The notes beneath the pieces were generated by a model, which did no database searches, was not told the origin of the DNA, and saw only the letters and a list, made by a program, of their open reading frames with translations. Shown in pieces: positions 24,308-36,062 of a DNA stretch of 64,000 nt; position 1 is the stretch's first letter, and the number at the start of each line of letters is the position of its first letter. Source of the DNA: JAICYJ01 sp963797565. Its GTDB lineage: Bacteria > Actinomycetota > Thermoleophilia > Gaiellales > JAICJC01. Made by a program: the position numbers and the translations under genes. Location: the NCBI GenBank assembly GCA_963797565.1, contig CAWCPM010000002.1, positions 124,001 through 188,000 of the forward strand, in the 5' to 3' direction.

Positions 24308-27300
24308 TCGAGCTGCACGCCCACTCCTGCTACTCCTTCCTGGACGGCGCCTCCCAGCCGCAGGAGCTGGCCCTGGCCGCCGCCGGCCTCGGCCACCAGA
24401 CCCTGGCGCTGACCGACCACGACAGCCTGTCCGGCTCGCTCGAGTTCGCCCATGCCGCCCACGACGCCGGCCTGCGCCCCATCACCGGCTGTGAGCTGAC
24501 CCTGGCCGGCGGCGCCCACCTCACCCTCCTGGTCGAGACCCAGGCCGGCTACCGCAACCTCTGCCGCCTGCTCACCCTCGCCCACGCCGACGACCGCCGC
24601 GCCCCCTCCGTCACCCTCGACCAGCTGGCCGTTCACGCCGACGGCCTGCACTGCCTGTCCGGCTGCGCCCGCGACGGCCTGGTCGCGCGCGAGGTCGCCG
24701 CCGACCGCCCTCGCCAGGCCGACGCCGCCGCCCGCCGGCTGCGCGGCATCTTCGGCCGCGACCGATTCGCGATCGAGCTGCAGCGCCCCTACTGGCGCGG
24801 CGACGCCCGCCGCAACCGCCTGCTGGCCGAGCTGGCCGCCGAGCTGCGCCTGCGCACCGTCGCCACCGGCGACGTCCACGCCCACAACGCCCGCCGCGCC
24901 TTCCTGCAGGACACCCTGGTCGCGATCCGCCTCAACACCACGCTCGACGCCTGCGAGCGTGACCGCCGCGGCAACCGCGAGGCCGTGCTGCGCACCCCCG
25001 CCGAGATGGCCGCCCGCTTCCCGGACGACGCCGTCCGCGGTGCCATCGAGGTGGCCGACCGCTGCCGCTTCGACCTCGCCAGCGACCTCGGCTACAGCTA
25101 CCCCGACTTCGTCTCCGACACCGGCGAGTCGGCCTCCCAGGCCCTGTACCGCATCTGCCGCGACCAGCTGGAGCTCCGCTACGCCGCCGGCCGCGACCTG
25201 CACGAGGCCCGCCGTCGCCTGGACGAGGAGCTGGCCCTGATCGACCACCACGGCCTGGCCGGCTTCTTCCTCCTGCACCGTGACATCCTCGAGCTGGCCC
25301 GCGATGTCGCCCTCCAGGTGCGCGGCCAAAGCGCCGCCCGCCGCCTGCTGCCCCCCGGCCGCGGCCGCGGCTCCAGCGTCGGCTCGATCGTCTGCTACCT
25401 GATCGGCCTCTCCCACGTCGACCCGGTGTCGGCGCAGCTGTTCCTGGGCCGGTTCCTGTCGCGCGACCAGACCAGCATCCCCGACATCGACCTCGACTTC
25501 CCGCGCGACATCCGCGAGGGCCTGATCCTCGAGATCCAGCGCCGCTACGGCGACGACCACGCCGCGCTGGTGGCCGCCTTCCCCACCTACCGGGTGCGCG
25601 GCGCCATCCGTGACCTGGGCAAGGCGCTGGCGCTGCCGCAGGGCGAGATCGAGCGGATGGCGCGCATGACCGACGGCTGGGACCACGGCGCCGAGTCGGC
25701 GCGCCTGCCGGACGGCTCCGACAGCCCCCGCTGGCGCGCCTTCCGCTTCCTGATGGACGAGATCATGGGCCTGCCCCGCCACATCAGCCAGCACTCCGGC
25801 GGCATGGTCATCTCCTCCACCCCGCTGGTCGAGCTGGTGCCGGTGCTGCCGGCCGCCATGGAGGGCCGTCGCATCTGCCAGTGGGACAAGGACTCCTGCG
25901 CCGACGCCGGCTTCCTCAAGATCGACCTGCTCGGCCTGGGCATGCTGTCGGCGGTGGAGCGCTGTGTCGAGCAGATCGCCGCCACCGCCGCCGAGCCCGT
26001 CGACCTGTCCCGCATCGGCTTCGACGACCCCGCGGTCTACTCCGAGATCCAGGCCGGCGACACCGTCGGCGTGTTCCAGATCGAGAGCCGCGCCCAGATG
26101 CAGTCGATCGTGCGCACCCAGCCCGAGAACCTGGGCGACCTGACCGTCCAGGTGGCGCTGGTACGGCCCGGGCCGATCGTGGGCAAGGCCGTCAACCCCT
26201 ACATCAAGCGCCGCAAGCTGCTGCGCGAGAACCCGGACTACCGGGTGCCCTTCGACCACCCGCTGCTGGAGGGCCCGCTGGCAGACACGCTGGGCGTGAT
26301 CGTCTACCAGGACCAGGTGCTGGAGGTGGCGATCGCGCTGGCCGGCTTCACCGCCGGCGAGGCCGAGTCGCTGCGCAGGGCGATGAGCCGCAAGCGCAGC
26401 CACGAGGCGCTGGTCGTGCACCGCGAGCGGTTCTGCGACGGGGCGGAGGCACAGGGCGTCCCCCGCGAGACGGCCGCGGCCGTGTTCGAGAACGTGCTCG
26501 GCTTCTCCGGGTTCGGCTTCCCCAAGTCGCACGCCGCCGCCTTCGCGATCCTGGCCTACCAGTCGGCCTGGCTGCACCTGCACCACCCCGCCGAGTTCCT
26601 GTGCTCGCTCCTGAACGAGCAGCCGATGGGCTTCTACCCGCCCGCCACGCTGCTCCGCGACGGCGAGCGGCGGGGCGTGACCGTGCTCGCGCCCGACATC
26701 AACCGCAGCCACCCCGACTGCACGATCGAGGAGGGCGCCGTCCGCATCGGCCTCGGCTACATCAAGGGCGTCGGCAAGGCCGCCGCAGACGTGGTCGCCG
26801 AGCGCGACCGCGGCGGCCCCTACCGCGACGCCGGCGACCTGGTGCGGCGGGCGCCGGTCGGCCGCGACGTGCTCGCCCAGATGGTGCGGGCCGGCGCGCT
26901 CGACCCCTTCTCGAGCGACCGCCGGCGGCTGCTGTGGGAGATCCGCCTGCACCGCGCCCCCGAGTCCGGCCAGCTGGCGCTGGCGCTCGACGCCGCCCCG
27001 GCTCCGCCGCTGCCGTCACAGTCGCAGTGGGAGCGGATGATCGCCGACCACGAGACGATGCGCCTCACCACCGGCCCCCACCCGATGGCGCTGCTGCGCC
27101 CCTCGCTCCCGGAGCACATCCGCACATCGCGCGACCTGGCCACCGACCCGCCCGGCTCCACCGTCACCATCGCCGGGATCGTGGTTGCGCGCCAGCGCCC
27201 GGGCACCGCCAAGGGCATCGTGTTCCTGCTGCTCGAGGACGAGCACGGCCTGAGCAACGCGATCGTGCCGCCCGACGTCTACAGCCGCGACCGCATTGCC

Positions 27301-27501
27301 GTGCGGGCCGAGCCGCTGCTCGAGGTGACAGGCCGCCTGGAGCGCCGCGAGGGCACGATCAACGTGCTGGCCGAGCGGATCACCGCGCTCAGCCACCAGG
27401 GCCGGGCCGAGATCGGGCCGGCGCCTGCCGAGACGCCCGACGTGGGCGAGCTGCGAGCCGCGGCGCCGTACCCGAACAGCTTCGGCCGGGGACGGCGCTA
27501 G
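24304..27501 (+). CDS. dnaE2: Error-prone DNA polymerase III alpha subunit DnaE2
   Basis: 1065 residues, the DnaE2 length. N-terminal PHP domain (MIELHAHSCYSFLDGAS, TDHDSL), C-family polymerase core with GRGRGSSVGSIVCYLIGL, the catalytic SIPDIDLDFPRD (about 397-408) and FLKIDLLGLGML (third Asp), HHH repeats near 840 and a C-terminal OB fold (TIAGIVVARQRPGTAKG). It performs translesion synthesis in the SOS mutasome with ImuB. PHP metal residues appear conserved. Overlaps the DUF6504 gene by ATGA. Confidence 0.96.
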   Translation: MIELHAHSCYSFLDGASQPQELALAAAGLGHQTLALTDHDSLSGSLEFAHAAHDAGLRPITGCELTLAGGAHLTLLVETQAGYRNLCRLLTLAHADDRRAPSVTLDQLAVHADGLHCLSGCARDGLVAREVAADRPRQADAAARRLRGIFGRDRFAIELQRPYWRGDARRNRLLAELAAELRLRTVATGDVHAHNARRAFLQDTLVAIRLNTTLDACERDRRGNREAVLRTPAEMAARFPDDAVRGAIEVADRCRFDLASDLGYSYPDFVSDTGESASQALYRICRDQLELRYAAGRDLHEARRRLDEELALIDHHGLAGFFLLHRDILELARDVALQVRGQSAARRLLPPGRGRGSSVGSIVCYLIGLSHVDPVSAQLFLGRFLSRDQTSIPDIDLDFPRDIREGLILEIQRRYGDDHAALVAAFPTYRVRGAIRDLGKALALPQGEIERMARMTDGWDHGAESARLPDGSDSPRWRAFRFLMDEIMGLPRHISQHSGGMVISSTPLVELVPVLPAAMEGRRICQWDKDSCADAGFLKIDLLGLGMLSAVERCVEQIAATAAEPVDLSRIGFDDPAVYSEIQAGDTVGVFQIESRAQMQSIVRTQPENLGDLTVQVALVRPGPIVGKAVNPYIKRRKLLRENPDYRVPFDHPLLEGPLADTLGVIVYQDQVLEVAIALAGFTAGEAESLRRAMSRKRSHEALVVHRERFCDGAEAQGVPRETAAAVFENVLGFSGFGFPKSHAAAFAILAYQSAWLHLHHPAEFLCSLLNEQPMGFYPPATLLRDGERRGVTVLAPDINRSHPDCTIEEGAVRIGLGYIKGVGKAAADVVAERDRGGPYRDAGDLVRRAPVGRDVLAQMVRAGALDPFSSDRRRLLWEIRLHRAPESGQLALALDAAPAPPLPSQSQWERMIADHETMRLTTGPHPMALLRPSLPEHIRTSRDLATDPPGSTVTIAGIVVARQRPGTAKGIVFLLLEDEHGLSNAIVPPDVYSRDRIAVRAEPLLEVTGRLERREGTINVLAERITALSHQGRAEIGPAPAETPDVGELRAAAPYPNSFGRGRR

Positions 27502-27653
27502 CGCACCGTCAGCACGGTGCTGAAGACGGCGTAGATCACCGCCAGCCAGCCGCACACCGCCCCCACCACGCACACCAGCACGTGCTCCTGCGCCCAGCCC
27601 ATGGCGCCGCGGCGCCCGTACTCGAACGTGTCCGCAGACCGCAATCCACGCAT
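27498..27653 (-). CDS. Mini membrane protein, paralogue of the next gene
   Basis: 51 residues, one transmembrane helix (about 25-48: VLVCVVGAVCGWLAVIYAVF). Preceded by a GATAGAAGGG-type ribosome binding site. It shares FEYG.R....WAQ....L..VV..V..WLA.I with the neighbouring 54-residue protein, so the two are tandem paralogues. Unknown function. It is convergent with dnaE2; the two stop codons overlap. Confidence 0.6.
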   Translation of the reverse strand: MRGLRSADTFEYGRRGAMGWAQEHVLVCVVGAVCGWLAVIYAVFSTVLTVR

Positions 27654-27685
27654 CCCTGAGACCCTTCTATCGAAACGAGCCGCTC

Positions 27686-27850
27686 CTACAGGAACAGCCC
27701 GTACACCGTGTTCAGCACGAAGATGAAGGCCAACCAGACGACCAGCACCATGACGACCGCCGCCAGCGGGCGCTGCTGCGCCCAGTCCAGAACGGTCGCA
27801 CGTCCGCCGTACTCGTCGACCTCTTCGTCATCCAAGTCCATCCAGCGCAT
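27686..27850 (-). CDS. Mini membrane protein, paralogue of the previous gene
   Basis: 54 residues: an acidic N-terminus (MRWMDLDDEEVDEYGGR), then WAQQRPL and one transmembrane helix (about 30-52, ending TVYGLFL). AGAAGGGGG ribosome binding site 7 nt upstream; an upstream in-frame extension is unlikely. Same EYG-R...WAQ...helix layout as its downstream neighbour. Unknown function. Confidence 0.6.
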   Translation of the reverse strand: MRWMDLDDEEVDEYGGRATVLDWAQQRPLAAVVMVLVVWLAFIFVLNTVYGLFL

Positions 27851-27867
27851 CAGAAGACCCCCTTCTG
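27851..27867 (-). promoter_or_regulatory. 6-bp stem over the ribosome binding site
   Basis: CAGAAG-GGGGT-CTTCTG on the minus strand lies directly before the ATG of the 54-residue protein. The Shine-Dalgarno AGAAGGGGG is inside the stem and loop, so pairing could lower initiation. Confidence 0.3.
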
Positions 27868-27940
27868 CTCCCCACTTTGAGCGTACAGGGTGCCCTCGCA
27901 CAGGTAACCCCCCGTACGGGGGTCAGCCGCGGCGCGCCGC

Positions 27941-28662
27941 TCAGGCGGTGATCAGGGCCACACCGGCGTCCACGTCGGCCACCTTCGGCACGACCTCGAG
28001 CACGCTCTCGTGCGCACAGAACCGGACGTCGTCGTAGAGGTCGGCCGCGCGCAGGTTGCGGGCGCTCTGCGAGGCGCTCAGCCCCTCGCCGCCGGTCTCG
28101 AAGCTGCGCGAGATCGCCTCCGCCCCATGGGCCGCGTCCGACCGCTCCCACTCGGCCAGCCAGACCGCGAGCTCCTGCACGAACCGCCCGGCCGTGTAGG
28201 CGTCGTCCATCGTGAACCCGCCCTTCACGCCCGCGCACTGGATCAGCACGTCGCCGCTCTGCTTTCGGGCTATCCGCGCCACCGCCGCCGCGCACGAGGT
28301 GAGGTTGGCGAGGCTGCCGATCGCCACGGTCTCTGCGTGCGCGGCCGCCGTCACGATCGCACGGGTGCCGTTCGTGGTCGTGATCACGAGCGTGTCCCCC
28401 AACCGGTCACCGGCGAACTCGCGCGGCGAGTTGCCCAGGTCGAACCCCTCGGGCTTCACGCACTTGCGCTCGCCCGCCAGGACGGCGCCGCCGTTGACCC
28501 GCTCCGCCAGCGCCCGCGCCTGATCGATCTCCCCGCAGGCCAGCACCCGCTGATAGCCCTGCGCCAGCGCGTAGGCGATGGTGGTGGTCGCGCGCAGCAC
28601 GTCGATCACGATCGCCACGGAGGCGTCCTCCGGCTCTCCCGGCGTGAAGGCGACGTCGATCC

Positions 28663-28666
<4 letters not shown>
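27941..28666 (-). CDS. comB: 2-phosphosulfolactate phosphatase family (ComB)
   Basis: 241 residues from a GTG overlapping the ppdK stop (GTGA). ComB family signatures: VIDVLRATTTIAYAL (about 20-34), GERKCVKPEGFDLGNSP (about 66-82), TTNGTRAIV and CAGVKGGFTMDDAYTAG. Archaeal ComB dephosphorylates phosphosulfolactate in coenzyme M synthesis; bacterial members may make sulfolactate or have other phosphatase roles. Third gene of ppsR-ppdK-comB. ComA, which would use PEP, is not in the window. Confidence 0.85.
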
Positions 28667-31289
<2,623 letters not shown>

Positions 31290-31293
<4 letters not shown>

Positions 31294-32132
31294 CCGCGCG
31301 AGAGCGCGCCCTCGAGTGCGGCCCGGCGCCGCTCCTCGACCAGCTCCGCGCAGCGCGCGGCGGCCTCTTCGATCGCCAGCTTGGTGACGTCGATGACCGG
31401 ACAGCCCAGCCGCTTGTGCAGGTTGGCGGTGGTCTCGAGCTCCTCGTAGATCTCGGCGAGGTCGGCGTAGCGCGCCGACGAGCCGGCGGCCAGCGCCCGC
31501 ACCCGACGGCGGCGGATCTCAGCCAGACGGTCGGCGTCGATGGTCAGCCCCACGATCTTCCAGGGATCCACGGTGAACAGCGCCGGGGGCGGGTCGATGC
31601 CCTTCACGATCGGGATGTTCGCGGCCATCAGCCCCATGTAGCCGAGGTGCATCGAGGTCGGCGTCTTGGACGTGCGCGACACCCCCACCAGCACCACATC
31701 GGCCTGCTGCAGATCGTCGGCGCCGCGGCCGTCGTCGTGCTTGACGGCGAACTCGATGGCGGCGATCCGCCGGAAGTACTGGGCGTCCAGCGGCGCCTGG
31801 CGGCCGGGCACCTGCATCGCCTGCATGCCGGAGGCGGTCGTGATCGCATTCAGCGCGGGGCCGAGCACGTCCAGCGCCACCAGCCGGTGCTGCCGCGAGA
31901 TCTCGACCACGGCCTCGCGCAGCCCGGGGTCGACCAGCGTGTAGAACACGGCGGCGCGGCGGCCGGTGGCCGCCTCCAGCGCACGCGCCAGCTGCTCCCG
32001 CGACTTCACCCGGGCGTGGCGGTGCAGCTCGATCTCGGAATCGCCGAACTGCGACTGGGCCGCTCGCGCCACCCGCGCCGCCGTGTCTCCGGTGGAGTCG
32101 GAGATGATGTGGATCTCGAGCGTGTCCGCCAC
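31290..32132 (-). CDS. ppsR: PPDK/PEP synthase regulatory protein (bifunctional kinase/phosphorylase)
   Basis: 280 residues from a GTG. IHIISDSTGDTAARVA at the N-terminus and P-loop GVSRTSKTPTSMHLG (about 151-165) identify the DUF299 family. It phosphorylates (inactivates, with ADP) and phosphorolytically dephosphorylates PPDK next to the catalytic His. The coupled neighbour ppdK is its substrate. TAGAGT 7 nt before the GTG marks a leaderless start, probably for the whole operon. Confidence 0.95.
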
Positions 32133-32139
32133 GGCCCGG

Positions 32140-32145
32140 ACTCTA
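32140..32145 (-). promoter_or_regulatory. -10 box TAGAGT, leaderless start of the ppsR-ppdK-comB operon
   Basis: TAGAGT on the minus strand ends 7 nt before the ppsR GTG, in the short gap divergent from the flavoprotein operon. Confidence 0.5.
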
Positions 32146-32183
32146 CCCCCCGGCACCGGCGCGGGTGCGATATACAAGCGGCC

Positions 32184-33611
32184 GTGCGCGACGTTGTCGT
32201 GATCGGCGGTGGAGTGGTCGGCTGCGCCGTGGCGTGGCGGCTGTCGAGCACCGACGCGCGCGTGACGCTGGTCGAGGCCGCTCACGACCTCTGCGAGGGT
32301 GCCTCGAAAGGCAACACCGGCATCGCCACCAGCGGCGGCGACTGTCATCCGGGAACGCTCGAGCTCGATCTCGTGCGCCAATCCAGCCCGGGCTGGGAGG
32401 CGCTGTGCGCACGTCTGGACACGCCCTTCCACCGCATCGGCACGCTGGCCGTGGCGCTGACCTCAGACGACGAGCGCCGCCTGCCCGAGCTCTTGCGCGA
32501 CGCACAGGAGTGCGGCGCGGCCGCGGAGATCGTGACGGGCGACCAGGCGCGCGCGCTCGAGCCGCTGATCAGCGACGAGGCCCGCGCGGCGCTGCACTTT
32601 CCCGACGACGGCATCATCGACTCGATCCGGCTGACCATCGGGTATGCCGAGCTGGCCGCCCGCAACGGCGTCGAGGTGCTGCGCGGCGCGCCCGTGCACT
32701 CGATCGAGCGCGACGGTGACCGGATCGTCGCCGTCACCGCCGGCGACCGGCGGATCCTGACCCGGTCGGTCGTGAACGCAGCCGGGGTCGAGGCGGACAC
32801 CATCTCGCGGCTCGCCGGCGGCGAGCCGTTCCGGACGTGGCCGCGGCAGGGCCAGTACTGGCTGCTCGACCGCGAGCTGGGCGGCCGTTTCCGCAAGGTG
32901 GTGGGCGGCGTGCCGACACCGGTCACCCGCGGCATCTACTGCGTGCCGACCACCAACCGGTCGCTCCTGCTGGGGCCGACGGCGGTCGACCACGAGGACC
33001 GCACCGACCGGGCGGTGGACAGCGAGACGCTCGACCACGTGTTCGACGCGGCCCAGCGGCTGGTGCCCTCGATCGGCCGCGAGCACGCGATCAAGACGTT
33101 CGCGTCCAACCGCCCGGCCTCCGACCCCACCTACCGGATCGCCGTCGACGCCGAGGTCACCAACCTGGTGCACGCGGCCGGCATCCGCTCGACAGGGGTG
33201 TCGTCATCCCCGGCCGTCGCGGAGATGGTGCGCGGTCTGCTGGAAGGGCTTGGCCTGCCGGTCGGCCGGCCGCGGCCCGACGCGCTCACCGAGCTGGAGC
33301 CGCTGCCGCGGCTGCTCGGGCACGCCAGCCCCGAGCAGCTGTTCGCCCGCGACCCGCGCTACGGCCAGGTGATCTGCGCGTGCGAGCAGGTGACGGCGGC
33401 CGAGATCGCGGCCGTGCACGGGATGGCCGTGCCTCCCACCTCGCTCGAGGGCGTCCGCAAGCGCACCCGGGCGACCGGCGGCCGCTGCCAGGGCGCCTTC
33501 TGCCTGTCCGGCGTGTCGTTCCTCCACTCGCTGCACGCCGGTCGCCGCCCGCAGCAGATCGCCGTCTCCGAACCGGAGGCGACGCTGGGCGTGGGTGGGG
33601 ACGATGCCTGA
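32184..33611 (+). CDS. FAD-dependent glycerol-3-phosphate dehydrogenase-like oxidoreductase with BFD-type Fe-S domain
   Basis: 475 residues from a GTG. FAD Rossmann motif VVVIGGGVVGCAVAWRL (4-20) is followed by a DAO/GlpA-like domain (SKGNTGIATSGGDCHPG, FHRIGTLAVAL). The C-terminus (about 390-440) is a BFD-like [2Fe-2S] domain with CAC and, 33 residues on, CQGAFC. This matches the GlpA-type dehydrogenases encoded with a pyridine nucleotide-disulfide-type flavoprotein and glycerol kinase. It would oxidise glycerol-3-phosphate to DHAP. First of four overlapping genes. Confidence 0.82.
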   Translation: MRDVVVIGGGVVGCAVAWRLSSTDARVTLVEAAHDLCEGASKGNTGIATSGGDCHPGTLELDLVRQSSPGWEALCARLDTPFHRIGTLAVALTSDDERRLPELLRDAQECGAAAEIVTGDQARALEPLISDEARAALHFPDDGIIDSIRLTIGYAELAARNGVEVLRGAPVHSIERDGDRIVAVTAGDRRILTRSVVNAAGVEADTISRLAGGEPFRTWPRQGQYWLLDRELGGRFRKVVGGVPTPVTRGIYCVPTTNRSLLLGPTAVDHEDRTDRAVDSETLDHVFDAAQRLVPSIGREHAIKTFASNRPASDPTYRIAVDAEVTNLVHAAGIRSTGVSSSPAVAEMVRGLLEGLGLPVGRPRPDALTELEPLPRLLGHASPEQLFARDPRYGQVICACEQVTAAEIAAVHGMAVPPTSLEGVRKRTRATGGRCQGAFCLSGVSFLHSLHAGRRPQQIAVSEPEATLGVGGDDA

Positions 33612-34407
33612 GCGGCCGCCGGTCGCAATCGTCGGCGCGGGCATCACCGGCCTGGCCTGCGCGCATGCGCTGCGCGACGTCGCCCGGGTCACGGTCCTCG
33701 ACCGCATCCCGGTGCCCGGCGGCGTGCACGGCTGGGAGGCCGGCGAGACCCGCGAGCTGGCGCAGGCCTGCGGTGCACGCCTGCGGCTGGGCGAGACGGC
33801 GATTCGCTGGGACGGCCGGATGCTGCTCGCGATCGGGCAGGACGGCCCACAGCACCTGGCGGCCGCCGCGCTCGTGATCGCGACCGGCACACGGCCGCTG
33901 GGCCGCGCCGAGCTGGGTATCGCCGGCGGCCGACCGGCCGGCGTCGTGGCCGCGACCGTCGCCTGCCACCTGGCCGAGAACGGCCTGCTGGTGGGGCGGC
34001 GCCCGCTGATCGTGGGCGGCGGGGACTGGGCGATGCGGGCCGCCGGCGAGCTGCGCGCGGCCGGTGCCGAGCGGGCCACCCTGGTCTGCCCCGACGGGTT
34101 GCTGCGCGGACGGCCCGCGGACGATGCCGTCCACGTGCGCGAGCACGACCGCGTCGTGTCGGTCGCGGGCTCGCCGCGAGTGCGCACGGCCACGCTCGCC
34201 TCCGGCGAGACGCTGGGATGCGACGCCGTGGTGCTGGCCCACGGGGTGGCGGCGCTGCGCAACGTGGACGGTGCCGTCTGGGCGGGCGGCCGCACGGTCT
34301 ACGCGCAGCCGCTGGCCGACCCGGCCACGGTGGAGCAGGCGCGCACGGCCGGCATCGATGCGGCCGCCGCTGTACGGTCACTGATCGATCAGGAGGAGCG
34401 TCCATGA
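33604..34407 (+). CDS. Pyridine nucleotide-disulfide-type FAD oxidoreductase (GlpA partner)
   Basis: 267 residues from an ATG overlapping the previous stop by 8 nt. Two dinucleotide-binding motifs: VAIVGAGITGLACAHAL (7-23) and LIVGGGDWAMRAAGELRAAG (about 138-157), with VIATGTRPLG between. It is much shorter than the usual ~400-residue partner and no redox CxxC is seen. It probably transfers electrons from the GlpA-like subunit. A trimmed version of the usual protein. Confidence 0.72.
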   Translation: MPERPPVAIVGAGITGLACAHALRDVARVTVLDRIPVPGGVHGWEAGETRELAQACGARLRLGETAIRWDGRMLLAIGQDGPQHLAAAALVIATGTRPLGRAELGIAGGRPAGVVAATVACHLAENGLLVGRRPLIVGGGDWAMRAAGELRAAGAERATLVCPDGLLRGRPADDAVHVREHDRVVSVAGSPRVRTATLASGETLGCDAVVLAHGVAALRNVDGAVWAGGRTVYAQPLADPATVEQARTAGIDAAAAVRSLIDQEERP

Positions 34408-34619
34408 AGGTGACATCGCCAATCGGTGAGCTGCCGTTCGTCGTACACGGCGTCTCGCTGCACGACGGGCACGTGGTGGTGGAGGGCGAGCTCGGTACCT
34501 GGCGGTCGCGGATCGAGGTGGGCCCCGAGGACCTGCCGATGCTCGGTCGCGCGTTCCGCGGCCCGCTGATCGCGGCCGGCCTGGGCGTGGCCGGCATCGT
34601 CCTGCTGCGCCGCCGATGA
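34404..34619 (+). CDS. Small C-tail-anchored protein in the glycerol operon
   Basis: 71 residues: a soluble strand-rich part (MKVTSPIGELPFVVHGVSLHDGHVVVEGELG region) and a C-terminal hydrophobic segment (about 53-68) ending LLRRR. In related operons a Cys-rich DUF1667 protein occupies this slot; this one has no Cys. It overlaps both neighbours by ATGA and may anchor the two flavoproteins to the membrane. Confidence 0.55.
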   Translation: MKVTSPIGELPFVVHGVSLHDGHVVVEGELGTWRSRIEVGPEDLPMLGRAFRGPLIAAGLGVAGIVLLRRR

Positions 34620-36052
34620 CGATCCTGATCGGCGTCGACCAGGGCACCAGCGGCACCCGCGCCGTGGCCTTCGACGAGCGGCTGCGCCCGGTCGGGGAGA
34701 GCTACCAGCCGGCCCACGTCAGCCATCCCCAACCGGGCTGGATCGAGAAGGACGCCGACGAGACGGTGGCCACGGTGGAGCGCGCACTGGCCGACCTGGC
34801 GGGGCAGCTGGGCGGCGAGGTGGCCGCCGTCGGACTCGACAACGAGGGCGAGACCGTGGTTGGCTGGGACGCCGGGACGCTGCGGCCGCTGGCGCCCGCG
34901 ATCGTGTGGGGCTCCCGCCACAGCCAGCCGATCGTGGAGCGGCTGGAGGCGGCCGGCCACGGCCCGCGCATCCAGGAGCTGTCCGGGCTGCCGCTCGACC
35001 CCTACTTCTCGGCCACCAAGATCCGCTGGCTGGTCGAGAACGACGATGCGGTCGCGGCGGCCGCGGCGGACGGCCGCCTGCGTGTCGGAACGCTCGACGC
35101 CTACGTGTGCGCGCGGCTGGGTGACGGCGCCCGCACCGAGCCGTCCACCGCCGGGCGCACGCAGCTGCAGGCGCTGGCCGCGCCCGGCAGCTGGCACCCC
35201 GAGCTGCTCGAGCTGCACGGCATCGAGGCCGACTGGCTGCCGCCGATCGGGCCTTCGGCAGGGATCTTCGGCACGCTGGCTGACCTGCCGCTGCGCGCGC
35301 TGCTGGTCGACCAGACCGCCTCCCTGGCCGGCCACGGCTGCCTGCTGCCGGGGATGGCGAAGGCAACCTACGGCACCGGCATCTTCCTGCTCCAGCAGGC
35401 CGGCGCCGCGCCGCCGGCGCAGACGGGCGGCCTGATACCGGTGGTCGCCTGGGAGCTGACCGAAGGCAGGCCCAGCTACGCCCTGGACGGCGGCGTGTTC
35501 TCCGCCGGAACCGTGCTGACCTGGCTGCGTGAAGGCCTCGGCGCGTTCCAGGATCCGGCGGAGAGCGAGGCGATGGCGAACTCGGTACCGGACACCGACG
35601 GCGTCAGGTTCCTGCCGGCGCTGGCCGGCATGGGCGCTCCCTGGTGGCGCGCCGACGCGCGGGCGGTGGTCGCCGGCATCACCGCCTCCACGACCCGCGA
35701 GCACATCGTCCGTGCCGCGCTCGACGCGCTGTGCTTCCGCGTGCGCGACATCGTCGACGCGCTGCCGGTGCGGCCGGACGTGCTGCGCGTCGACGGCGGG
35801 CTGACAGCGAACGGCTACCTCGTGCAGCGGCAGGCCGACGTGCTGGACATGCCCGTCGAGGTGGCCGCGATGCCCGAGACGACCGCGCTGGGCGCCGCCG
35901 CGGCCGCGGGCGTCGGGGCGGGCCTGTTCACGCTTGACGACCTGGCGGAGCTGGCGTCGGGAGGGCGGCGGTTCCAGCCGGGTGACGTGCGCGCGGCCGG
36001 AGCCGACTACCTGGCCTGGCGGCGGTTCGCCGAGCAGGCCTCGCTCCTGTAG
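34616..36052 (+). CDS. glpK: FGGY-family kinase, glycerol kinase-like
   Basis: 478 residues. N-terminal IGVDQGTSGTRAVAFD (phosphate-1), glycerol-kinase-like PYFSATKIRWL, VDQTASLAGHG (catalytic Asp), ATYGTGIFLL and C-terminal RVDGGLTANGYLVQRQAD. At the glycerol-binding site the usual NQRET is NEGET: the Glu is kept but the Arg (Arg83 in E. coli) is Gly. The operon with GlpA-type genes supports glycerol, but an altered polyol is possible. ATGA overlap with the small protein. Confidence 0.8.
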   Translation: MTILIGVDQGTSGTRAVAFDERLRPVGESYQPAHVSHPQPGWIEKDADETVATVERALADLAGQLGGEVAAVGLDNEGETVVGWDAGTLRPLAPAIVWGSRHSQPIVERLEAAGHGPRIQELSGLPLDPYFSATKIRWLVENDDAVAAAAADGRLRVGTLDAYVCARLGDGARTEPSTAGRTQLQALAAPGSWHPELLELHGIEADWLPPIGPSAGIFGTLADLPLRALLVDQTASLAGHGCLLPGMAKATYGTGIFLLQQAGAAPPAQTGGLIPVVAWELTEGRPSYALDGGVFSAGTVLTWLREGLGAFQDPAESEAMANSVPDTDGVRFLPALAGMGAPWWRADARAVVAGITASTTREHIVRAALDALCFRVRDIVDALPVRPDVLRVDGGLTANGYLVQRQADVLDMPVEVAAMPETTALGAAAAAGVGAGLFTLDDLAELASGGRRFQPGDVRAAGADYLAWRRFAEQASLL

Positions 36053-36062
36053 CCAAGTCCCA

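Noticed and set aside
24220..26952. A 910-residue open frame antisense to dnaE2
   Set aside because: Composition is the usual high-GC mirror (Val/Ala/Gln/His-rich with no motifs); dnaE2 on the other strand is unmistakable.
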